Below are positions 1-5,264 of a DNA stretch of 5,264 bases, in pieces; the stretch's first letter is position 1; the number at the start of each line of letters is the position of its first letter. The notes beneath the pieces were generated by a model that searched no databases, was not told where the DNA came from, and saw nothing but the letters and a program-made list of their open reading frames with translations. The position numbers and the translations under genes are program-made. This stretch comes from JAHEYF01 sp045805185 (GTDB lineage: Bacteria > Bacteroidota > Bacteroidia > B-17B0 > Aurantibacillaceae), in assembly GCA_045805185.1 (NCBI GenBank), contig JBJMLS010000184.1, positions 1 through 5,264 on the forward strand, written 5' to 3'.

Positions 1-821
1 AATTCAATAGCCCCAAGGTTATACAAGGCGTTTTTTTCCTTCGGGTCCAAAGCGAGTAATTTCTTATAGGTTTCCACGGCCATTTTAGTATTTCCTATAT
101 CCTGAAAAAATTTCCCGATATTATAAAATACTTCCCGGCTTTTGGGATTTATCCGAAGCGCTGTATTGTAATATTCTATGGCCATTACATTTTTTTTGGC
201 TGCCATTAATAATCCCAGCTCCACGTAAGCATCGAAGTACTTATTATCCTGCTCCACCGCCGTCTGAAAGCTGCTGACAGCATTACTGGTATCACCGTTT
301 TCCTTATAACACATTCCTTTAAGGTAATAACCCTTCGCAAGACTTTCGTCTACTTTTAAGGCATTGTTGATGTATAAGATAGCTTCCGGGTATTTTTTTA
401 CATAGAAATAAAGCTCGGCCAGCTTCATATTTGCGTCGATACTCGATGGATTGATCTTCAGGCAATGCTCAAGAGTTTCTTTTGAAAGACGGGTTTGATT
501 TCCCATAAAATAAGCGTCACAGAGCAGGATAAAATAATTTGCCTTGTTGCTGTCCAGCTTAATTGCCCGCTTAGCATCTCCCTCAGCAGCCAAAAGATCT
601 TTATTCGCGAGGTATAGTTGCCCACGCTTATAATAGAGGTCGGCATTATCGGGATCCTTGAGCAATTCGGCATTCAGGGTCTTCAACTCAGGCGAGCTCA
701 GCTTGCTGAGACTGCTATCAACCAATACTTTATTTCCAGCTTCTTTTTCATTTTTATTTCCACAGGAAGAAAATAAAAGCAACAGGGTAAGAAAGAGCAA
801 TGAAGTAAAAATTCTTAGCAT
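1..821 (-). CDS. TPR-repeat lipoprotein, 3' end outside the window
   Basis: The frame opens with ATG at 821-819 and stays open for 273 codons to the window edge, so the C-terminus is missing. Residues 1-20 form a lipoprotein signal peptide: a short basic start (MLRI), a Leu/Phe-rich core and FSSC, with Cys20 as the likely lipidated residue, followed by GNKNEKE. The mature protein should be anchored in a membrane facing the periplasm or cell surface. From residue 60, TPR units follow at an exact 34-residue period, starting near 60, 94, 128, 162, 196, 230 and 264, with typical A/G/Y/P positions (e.g. LAELYFYVKKYPEAI, YNIGKFFQDIGN). TPR arrays bind proteins or scaffold complexes; the partner is unknown and no enzymatic domain is visible. 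It follows the recA terminator, so it is probably transcribed separately; only a poor promoter match (TACCTTAA, 845-852) precedes it. The gene is certain, its specific role is not. Confidence 0.93.
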   Translation of the reverse strand, partial: MLRIFTSLLFLTLLLLFSSCGNKNEKEAGNKVLVDSSLSKLSSPELKTLNAELLKDPDNADLYYKRGQLYLANKDLLAAEGDAKRAIKLDSNKANYFILLCDAYFMGNQTRLSKETLEHCLKINPSSIDANMKLAELYFYVKKYPEAILYINNALKVDESLAKGYYLKGMCYKENGDTSNAVSSFQTAVEQDNKYFDAYVELGLLMAAKKNVMAIEYYNTALRINPKSREVFYNIGKFFQDIGNTKMAVETYKKLLALDPKEKNALYNLGAIE

Positions 822-871
822 AGGTCAACACGTTTAATTTCGCGTTAAGGTACTAATGATTTAAGTAAAAA

Positions 872-902
872 TAAAACCCGCACTTGGTAAGTGCGGGTTT
901 TA
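872..902 (-). terminator. Intrinsic terminator after recA
   Basis: A perfect 14-bp stem (TAAAACCCGCACTT at 872-885 with its complement at 889-902) encloses a 3-nt GGT loop. Read on the minus strand, the stem is followed by a T-rich tract (TTTTATTTTTACTT). It starts 38 bp beyond the recA stop codon and lies about 50 bp before the TPR lipoprotein gene, so it should end the recA transcript and separate the two genes. The stem has A-runs on its other side too and might work in both directions, but no plus-strand gene uses it here. Confidence 0.93.
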
Positions 903-940
903 AATTGATAAGTGGTAAATGTTTTTAAAACGGATAGTAA

Positions 941-1996
941 TTATTCAACTTCTACCGGTATGGCCGCTGTTTCGTTCAGCGCTTCTTTAATACGGTGTTC
1001 GATCTCGTCGGCAAGTTCAGGGTTATCCATGAACACTTGTTTAACCGAATCGCGGCCCTGGCCAAGCTTCTGATCTTCGTAACTGAACCATGAGCCGCTT
1101 TTTTTGATCACATTGTGCTCAACGCCCAGATCGATGATCTCCCCTACTTTACTGATCCCTTCTCCGAAAATAATATCGAATTCAGCCATGCGGAAAGGAG
1201 GGGCTACTTTATTCTTCACAACCTTTACCCGAACGCGGTTTCCACTAACGGTTTCGCCATCTTTGATTTGCCCGGCGCGGCGGATATCCAGACGTATTGA
1301 TGCATAAAATTTAAGCGCATTACCTCCGGTAGTAGTTTCCGGGTTCCCGAACATCACACCGATCTTTTCACGCAGCTGGTTGATAAACATGCAGCAGCAA
1401 CCGGTTTTGTTAATGGAACCGGTAAGCTTTCTAAGCGCCTGGCTCATCAAGCGCGCCTGGAGCCCCATTTTGCTTTCCCCCATTTCTCCTTCAATCTCCG
1501 CTTTTGGAGTCAAGGCTGCCACGGAGTCAATTACCACTATATCTACTGCGCCGGAACGGATCAGGTTATCTGCAATTTCAAGCGCTTGCTCACCGTTATC
1601 CGGCTGAGAGATCAGCAGGCTGGAAATATCTACTCCAAGCTTCTCCGCATAAAAACGGTCGAAAGCATGTTCCGCATCAATAATAGCTGCAATACCACCG
1701 GCTTTCTGTACAGATGCGATCGCATGGATAGCAAGAGTTGTTTTACCTGATGACTCAGGTCCGTATATTTCCACCACACGTCCTTTAGGGTAACCGCCTA
1801 TTCCGAGAGCAATATCCAATCCGAGCGATCCTGTTGAAATGGCCTCCATCGGCTCAATGGCATTATCGCCAAGTTTCATGATGGTACCTTTTCCATAGGT
1901 CTTCTCTAATTTGTCCAATGTAAGTTGTAACGCTTTTAATTTTTCTGAGCTCACCGATTTAGCAGTAGCTTCAGCTGATTCACTTTTCTTAGCCAT
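941..1996 (-). CDS. recA: RecA recombinase
   Basis: RecA forms ATP-dependent filaments on single-stranded DNA and carries out homologous pairing and strand exchange in recombinational repair. Its filament also acts as co-protease where a LexA-type SOS response exists. The 351-residue protein is complete and of normal length. Visible motifs are Walker A GPESSGKT (79-86, Lys85), the catalytic Glu109 in IDAEHAFD, Walker B VVIDS (154-158), the loop-1 region EGEMGES (169-175), and loop 2 NPETTTGGNALKF (218-230), which contacts DNA. The N-terminus has a Lys/Ser/Ala-rich stretch of about 15 residues before the polymerisation helix, and the acidic C-terminal tail is short. The ATG at 1996 has no Shine-Dalgarno sequence and an AT-rich leader, as usual in Bacteroidota. 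The 71-bp gap to bcp contains no TAnnTTTG element and no terminator hairpin, so co-transcription from the bcp promoter is likely. The strong terminator at 872-902 follows. Confidence 0.99.
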   Translation of the reverse strand: MAKKSESAEATAKSVSSEKLKALQLTLDKLEKTYGKGTIMKLGDNAIEPMEAISTGSLGLDIALGIGGYPKGRVVEIYGPESSGKTTLAIHAIASVQKAGGIAAIIDAEHAFDRFYAEKLGVDISSLLISQPDNGEQALEIADNLIRSGAVDIVVIDSVAALTPKAEIEGEMGESKMGLQARLMSQALRKLTGSINKTGCCCMFINQLREKIGVMFGNPETTTGGNALKFYASIRLDIRRAGQIKDGETVSGNRVRVKVVKNKVAPPFRMAEFDIIFGEGISKVGEIIDLGVEHNVIKKSGSWFSYEDQKLGQGRDSVKQVFMDNPELADEIEHRIKEALNETAAIPVEVE

Positions 1997-2067
1997 GATA
2001 TATATTAGTTATTAGTTTACTTGTTTATTATTCATTTCGGGCTTGGTTATTCCGGGGTTTGGCCGAA

Positions 2068-2619
2068 TTAGTCCAGGGACCTGATCTGTTCAGCATGTTC
2101 CTTGCTTTTCACTTTTCTTATGATCTGCCTTATCACTCCTTTCTCATCAATGATAAAAGTTGTACGGATCAATCCGTCATAGATCCTTCCCATAAACTGC
2201 TTGGTGCCCCATACATCATAAGCTTTAATGGCTTTATGCTCAGGATCTGCAAGCAGGTTAAAGTTCAATCCGAATTTATCCGCGAATTTGCGGTGCGATT
2301 TCACATCATCAGGACTCACTCCAACCACCTCGTAGCCTTCTTTTTTTAAGCTGTTTAGATTTTCCTGCAGGTTACATGCTTCCACGGTGCAGGTTTCAGT
2401 ATTATCCTGCGGATAAAAATAAAGGATCAGTTTTTTACCTTTATAATCCGCAAGCGAAAATTGCTTTCCGTCCTGATTCAGTCCCGAAAAATCCGGAGCT
2501 TTCATCCCTTCCTGCAAACCTGTCGTATGCGCCTGAAAAACTTCTTTTGGCTTTTTTGAAGTGGCTACTCTTTTCTTAGCTGCCTTCGCCGGCTTTGCCT
2601 TCACTGCTTTCTTTCCCAT
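2068..2619 (-). CDS. bcp: Thioredoxin-dependent thiol peroxidase (Bcp/PrxQ peroxiredoxin) with basic N-terminal tail
   Basis: The protein reduces hydrogen peroxide and organic hydroperoxides through a peroxidatic cysteine and is normally recycled by thioredoxin. The 183-residue protein has a thioredoxin-fold AhpC/TSA core from about residue 35 (LQEGMKAPDFSG) to the end. The catalytic PxxxTxxC motif is present as Pro70, Thr74 and Cys77. Cys82, five residues later (CTVEAC), is the expected resolving cysteine of an atypical two-Cys Bcp, and Arg152 (IRTTFIID) is the conserved active-site arginine. The family's usual TPGC reads TETC here, which keeps the catalytic residues but changes the active-site loop. 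Residues 1-26 are an added Lys/Ala-rich tail (MGKKAVKAKPAKAAKKRVAT...), unlike the E. coli protein, which begins almost at the core. The only internal Met close by, Met39, lies inside the core, so the ATG at 2619 is preferred. recA follows after 71 bp. Confidence 0.96.
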   Translation of the reverse strand: MGKKAVKAKPAKAAKKRVATSKKPKEVFQAHTTGLQEGMKAPDFSGLNQDGKQFSLADYKGKKLILYFYPQDNTETCTVEACNLQENLNSLKKEGYEVVGVSPDDVKSHRKFADKFGLNFNLLADPEHKAIKAYDVWGTKQFMGRIYDGLIRTTFIIDEKGVIRQIIRKVKSKEHAEQIRSLD

Positions 2620-2712
2620 ATATTGTAAGTATAAAGTACTTAAAAGTTTTGTTCGGAGACAAAGGAATTTTTCAACATTTTAAACACCATTTGGTTCATG
2701 TGTTATTCAAAT

Positions 2713-2722
2713 TTTGATCAAA
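2713..2722. promoter_or_regulatory. Palindrome TTTGATCAAA just downstream of the bcp promoter
   Basis: This is a perfect 10-bp palindrome sharing the TTGAT core of the larger palindromes at 2747-2855. If the -7 element at 2732-2739 is used, it covers roughly the first dozen transcribed bases, where a bound repressor could block initiation. A 10-bp palindrome can occur by chance in AT-rich DNA, so the assignment is tentative. Confidence 0.3.
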
Positions 2723-2731
2723 GAACTGCGA

Positions 2732-2761
2732 CAAAGGTAGAGTCATTTGATTAAAAAACAA
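2732..2761 (-). promoter_or_regulatory. Candidate Bacteroidota-type promoter for bcp-recA
   Basis: On the minus strand the sequence reads TACCTTTG at 2739-2732, a perfect match to the -7 element TAnnTTTG known from Bacteroidota. A TTG at 2761-2759 lies 19 bp upstream, fitting the -33 element. Transcription would start near 2725, giving a leader of about 105 nt before the bcp ATG. A second, poorer -7-like element (TTCCTTTG, 2667-2660) lies nearer to bcp but lacks the TA and a suitably placed TTG. No such element occurs in the bcp-recA gap, so this is the best promoter candidate for both genes. Confidence 0.6.
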
Positions 2762-2855
2762 TCATTACGTTGATTATTTTTTAACGAAACCCTTTAATTA
2801 ACTGAAAATGAGTTGATTATTTTTTAATCAAAGAGTTTGATTGTAACTTGATCAA
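2747..2855. promoter_or_regulatory. Four-copy palindrome cluster TTGATT-N7-AATCAA, likely operator array
   Basis: Four 19-bp sites share one layout. 2747-2765 has TTGATT and AATCAT (11 of 12 arm bases match). 2770-2788 has TTGATT and AACGAA (10 of 12). 2813-2831 has TTGATT and AATCAA (12 of 12). 2837-2855 has TTGATT and GATCAA (11 of 12). Centres lie at 2756, 2779, 2822 and 2846. The first site fills the space between the presumed -33 and -7 elements; the others extend upstream, and the last overlaps the stop codon of the TPR gene. Repeated dyads of fixed geometry around a promoter suggest binding sites for a dimeric regulator. The DNA is very AT-rich, which makes chance matches easier, and the regulator is unknown. 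Confidence 0.5.
2769..2827. repeat. 16-bp direct repeat in the bcp upstream region
   Basis: The sequence GTTGATTATTTTTTAA occurs exactly at 2769-2784 and again at 2812-2827, 43 bp apart start to start (about four helical turns). Each copy contains the left arm, spacer and start of the right arm of one palindrome in the cluster, so the spacer as well as the arms is identical in these two sites. The intervening 27 bp are not repeated. Confidence 0.9.
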
Positions 2856-4525
2856 AGCTGATCGCCCGATTTTTTAAGCTCATTGAGGTTGCGGTCAATG
2901 TACCATTCCGAGGTAATTAACGCGCGCTGGATCCTCCTGGCATAATATATACTATCCAGTATTTCCTTCTGCTTTTCTTCTACCAGGTGCTTTTGCTTTT
3001 CAACTATTTCCTTTTGCTCCGTAATGATCCTGTTCTTTTTCTGATTAAGGCGAAGGCTTCGGAGAACGATAAGCACCAGGATCAGAACAAGCAGCAGCCC
3101 GGATGAGACCGAAATTATAATGATCCTCTGCTTTTTGCTTTCGGCTTTCGCCACAGCGTCTTTTTTATCCTGCTCTGCCCTGGCTTCTGCTTCTTTCTTA
3201 TCAAACTCATATTGCATGTCGAGCTGCACATTCTTTTTTGTATTCTCCTCACTAAAAATACTGTCACGCACTCTTATATAACTTTTATAATGTTCAAGCG
3301 CTTTAGCCGGGTTTCCCTTTTTTTCATAATACCTGCTCAGATCTTCGTGTGCGCTTTTAATTTCATCGAGAAAGCCGATCTCTTCCGCGAGATGGAGTCC
3401 CCTCAAAAGATATTCTTCCGCTTCTTTCATTTTGCGCTGTGCAAGATATACTGAACCGATATTGATCAATTGAATAGCGGCAGAGCTTTTAATTCCCATT
3501 CCTTCATCAATTTCCAGAGTTTTTAAAAAGAGAACAAGCGCGCGGTTGCGTAATGTATCTGATTCAGGAGACGTTTTTTTATCGGCCATATCCGCGTATG
3601 CACTTCCCATGTTTCCCATTTGCAAGGCGACCATTTTCCTGTTCTTTACTTGTTCGGCCAGCTTTATTGCCTTACTGTAAAACTCAAGTGCGGAAGCATA
3701 TTCATCTTTACCATAATACAAACTGCCTATATTTCCCAATTGCCTTGCCATTCCAAGCTTATCATCAATTTCTTCAGCGAGCTTATAAGCCCTCTCATAA
3801 TTTTCAAAGGATTTCGTATAATCTTCAATCAGCATGTAAATATTAGCCATATTTCCAAGAAGAAAGATCATCTGAGTTTTATCTGCTTTTGATTTTTCAG
3901 CGCTATTCAGATTTACGTTCTGCTCAAGGTATTTCAAAGCCTTTAAATTAAATTCGAGCGCTTTTGGATAATTAGCCATCTGCGCATACACCCCGGCTAT
4001 GCTTCCCATTGAACCTGCGATCTCAGTCTTATCTCCGGCGGCTTCTTTTATTCTCAGTGACCTGCAATAATAGTCGAGGGCTTTAAAATATTCCCCCTGA
4101 CCCTTATAAACCATTCCAATATTGTTCAGGCATTTTGCCTTATCAATAAGCGCCCATTCTTCACCTGGGGTAGCAGGAGAAAGACTTTCAAGGATTTTGA
4201 GCGCTTCAAAATAATTCTTCAGCGCTCCGGGGTAGTCTTCTTCAGATTTACTGATATTCCCGAGTAAGATCATGGCAGCGGTGATCCCCTTTTTATCATT
4301 CAGCTTTTGACCAAGAAGTTCTCCCTGCAGGGCGTAACTTTTTGCCTCAGGGAGTTCATTTCCCTTCCACAGCCAATAGCTTAAACGGTTAATGCTTCTT
4401 ACTTTACCGGTATCTTCACTAGTGACCCGGATCACTTCTCTTAATGAATCCGTTTTTTTGTCCTGCGCGTTACAGACACAGGTAAGGATCTGCAAAAAGC
4501 AGATAAGTATGGTAATGTGACGCAT
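2852..4525 (-). CDS. Exported TPR protein with membrane segment and coiled coil, no output domain
   Basis: The 557-residue protein begins with a signal peptide (1-20, cleavage probable after CNA, before QDKK). About nine TPR units of roughly 40 residues fill residues 39-423 (e.g. LNNIGMVYKGQGEYFKALDY, LGNIGSLYYGKDEYASALEF); the one at 296-344 carries an insertion of about 10 residues. A charged Lys/Glu/Ala-rich helix (435-466), one membrane segment (467-489, IIIISVSSGLLLVLILVLIV) and a second coiled coil (493-525) follow. The protein ends with a helix containing ILDSIYYARRIQRAL (522-536) and NLNEL. The expected topology is periplasmic TPRs and a cytoplasmic tail, as in Bacteroidota TPR sensor kinases and phosphatases. 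The DSIxYAxxIQxAL helix often leads into a SpoIIE-type phosphatase domain, but the gene stops about 20 residues later and no kinase or phosphatase is present. It may be a sensor or adaptor acting through a partner. The ATG at 4525 fits the signal peptide. Function unknown. Confidence 0.93.
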   Translation of the reverse strand: MRHITILICFLQILTCVCNAQDKKTDSLREVIRVTSEDTGKVRSINRLSYWLWKGNELPEAKSYALQGELLGQKLNDKKGITAAMILLGNISKSEEDYPGALKNYFEALKILESLSPATPGEEWALIDKAKCLNNIGMVYKGQGEYFKALDYYCRSLRIKEAAGDKTEIAGSMGSIAGVYAQMANYPKALEFNLKALKYLEQNVNLNSAEKSKADKTQMIFLLGNMANIYMLIEDYTKSFENYERAYKLAEEIDDKLGMARQLGNIGSLYYGKDEYASALEFYSKAIKLAEQVKNRKMVALQMGNMGSAYADMADKKTSPESDTLRNRALVLFLKTLEIDEGMGIKSSAAIQLINIGSVYLAQRKMKEAEEYLLRGLHLAEEIGFLDEIKSAHEDLSRYYEKKGNPAKALEHYKSYIRVRDSIFSEENTKKNVQLDMQYEFDKKEAEARAEQDKKDAVAKAESKKQRIIIISVSSGLLLVLILVLIVLRSLRLNQKKNRIITEQKEIVEKQKHLVEEKQKEILDSIYYARRIQRALITSEWYIDRNLNELKKSGDQL

Positions 4526-4552
4526 TTATAATTGATTTATTTTAACCGGCAT
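4526..4552 (-). other. Possible 8-codon leader ORF abutting the TPR gene start
   Basis: ATG at 4552 opens a frame MPVKINQL that ends in TAA at 4528-4526, directly followed by the ATG of the TPR gene in the same frame. AAAGGA lies six bases before the leader ATG, a canonical Shine-Dalgarno position, whereas the main ATG has no such sequence. Ribosomes finishing the leader would be placed on the main start, which could couple their translation. A frame this short can easily arise by chance. Confidence 0.25.
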
Positions 4553-4579
4553 TTTTTTCCTTTGCTCATTGCCTGCAAT

Positions 4580-5264
4580 TTAACTGATCTTCGGGATCTG
4601 ATTCCTGGTTATACCTGCCTTCATTTCCTTTATTACTACCTGCGCGTAATATTTGCACCATTGGGTAAGCGGGCATTCATTGCATTTCGGGCTACGCGCA
4701 ACGCAAATGTAACGACCATGAAGGATCAGCCAGTGATGCGCAGTGGCGATATATTGTTCGGGAATATATTTTATCAGTTGCTGCTCCGTCTGCAGAGGTG
4801 TTTTTGCATTAGTCGTTAATCCAAGTCTTGCTGAAACCCTGAAAACATGGGTGTCCACCGCCATTGCAGGCTTATCATAAATCACGGAAGCGATCACGTT
4901 AGCTGTTTTACGGCCAACTCCCGGCAATTTCACCAGCTCTTCAATTTCCGAAGGGATCTGTCCCTTAAAATCTTTCAGGAGCATTTGTGCCATACCTACA
5001 AGATGTTTTGCTTTATTGTTCGGATAAGATATGCTCCGGATATAATTGAAAACAACTTCCGGCGTTGTAGCCGCGAGGGCTTCTGCATTGGGGAAATCCC
5101 TGAACAGCTTCGGCGTTACCATGTTCACGCGTTTATCCGTGCATTGAGCGGAGAGGATAACTGCAACGAGCAATTCAAAAGGATTAGTATACTGAAGTTC
5201 TGTTTCAGCTACCGGAACATGGGTTACGAAATAATTAATGATATGTTCATAACGCTCTTTTTTA
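4580..5264 (-). CDS. nth: Endonuclease III (DNA glycosylase/AP lyase), 5' end outside the window
   Basis: Nth removes oxidised pyrimidines such as thymine glycol from DNA and cleaves the abasic site by beta-elimination, the first steps of base excision repair. The frame is open from the TAA at 4582-4580 to the window edge, giving 227 visible residues beginning KKERYEHIINYF and continuing through TNPFELLVAVILSAQCTD. The in-frame TTG at 5173 is not the start, since these 30 upstream residues are also family sequence; only two or three codons are probably missing. The helix-hairpin-helix LPGVGRK (113-119) carries the catalytic Lys119, and Asp137 of AVDTH is the catalytic aspartate. The [4Fe-4S] ligands are Cys187, Cys194, Cys197 and Cys203 (C-X6-C-X2-C-X5-C), all intact. 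Length and spacing match E. coli Nth almost residue for residue. The TPR gene follows after 54 bp and may share its transcript, as no terminator hairpin lies between them. Confidence 0.97.
   Translation of the reverse strand, partial: KKERYEHIINYFVTHVPVAETELQYTNPFELLVAVILSAQCTDKRVNMVTPKLFRDFPNAEALAATTPEVVFNYIRSISYPNNKAKHLVGMAQMLLKDFKGQIPSEIEELVKLPGVGRKTANVIASVIYDKPAMAVDTHVFRVSARLGLTTNAKTPLQTEQQLIKYIPEQYIATAHHWLILHGRYICVARSPKCNECPLTQWCKYYAQVVIKEMKAGITRNQIPKIS

Noticed and set aside
458..673. 71-codon open frame on the minus strand
   Set aside because: It overlaps the TPR lipoprotein gene in another frame, and that gene has a signal peptide, lipobox and seven regular TPR units. The small frame has no recognisable features.
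1385..1400. Three consecutive cysteines in RecA (residues 200-202), possible redox switch
   Set aside because: They sit in the hydrophobic strand before FINQLR, and cysteines here are, as far as I recall, common in Bacteroidota RecA proteins; not a special feature.
1104..1607. Plus-strand open frames opposite recA
   Set aside because: They are antisense shadows of a highly conserved gene; their sequences show no domain and no promoter or ribosome binding site.
2059..2579. Plus-strand open frames opposite bcp
   Set aside because: They mirror the peroxiredoxin gene, whose motifs are all intact; no sign of independent coding.
2747..2855. Palindrome cluster as a CRISPR array or an intrinsic terminator of the TPR gene
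   Set aside because: Repeats are short, imperfect and unevenly spaced with no uniform spacers, so it is not CRISPR. The stems are almost all A/T with no GC core, so they would be poor terminators.
4704..4711. TACATTTG on the minus strand inside nth, a perfect TAnnTTTG match that could drive the TPR gene
   Set aside because: No TTG lies 17-21 bp upstream, and the bases encode the conserved RYICVA segment of Nth, so chance is the simpler explanation.
4532..4819. 95-codon plus-strand frame opposite nth
   Set aside because: Antisense to the Fe-S cluster part of nth, which is conserved residue for residue; composition looks like a translated complement.
5171..5173. TTG at 5173 as the start of nth
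   Set aside because: The frame continues upstream with KKERY...NPFE, which aligns with the N-terminal helix of the Nth family, so the TTG encodes an internal leucine.

Overview
The window most likely comes from a member of the Bacteroidota. The signs are RecA and Nth sequences of Bacteroidota type, AT-rich start regions with almost no Shine-Dalgarno sequence, TPR proteins with Bacteroidota-style signal peptides and lipobox, and one perfect match to the Bacteroidota promoter element TAnnTTTG. No closer assignment can be made without a database search. All five genes lie on the minus strand, so transcription runs from the high coordinates to the low ones.

Layout in the direction of transcription: (1) nth, endonuclease III, cut at its 5' end by the window edge and missing probably only two or three codons (4580-5264). 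(2) After 54 bp, a 557-residue exported TPR protein with one membrane segment and a coiled coil but no output domain (2852-4525). (3) A 232-bp AT-rich gap with a candidate promoter and a cluster of matching palindromes. (4) bcp, a thiol peroxidase with an unusual lysine/alanine-rich N-terminal tail (2068-2619). (5) After 71 bp without a visible promoter or terminator, recA (941-1996). (6) A strong intrinsic terminator (872-902). (7) A TPR lipoprotein whose 3' end is beyond the window (1-821). Its frame is open to the edge, so a search for stop-bounded ORFs misses it.

Three of the genes act against oxidative and DNA damage: Bcp removes peroxides, Nth excises oxidised pyrimidines, and RecA repairs breaks and gaps. 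bcp and recA look like one transcription unit, starting at the promoter near 2732-2761 and ending at the terminator at 872-902. The main unexplained signal is upstream of that unit: four copies of a 19-bp palindrome, TTGATT-N7-AATCAA, in 109 bp. One copy overlaps the presumed promoter, and centre spacings are 23, 43 and 24 bp. This looks like an operator array for an unidentified regulator of peroxide or DNA-damage defence. I see no mobile element, CRISPR array, tRNA or rRNA, and no gene on the plus strand.
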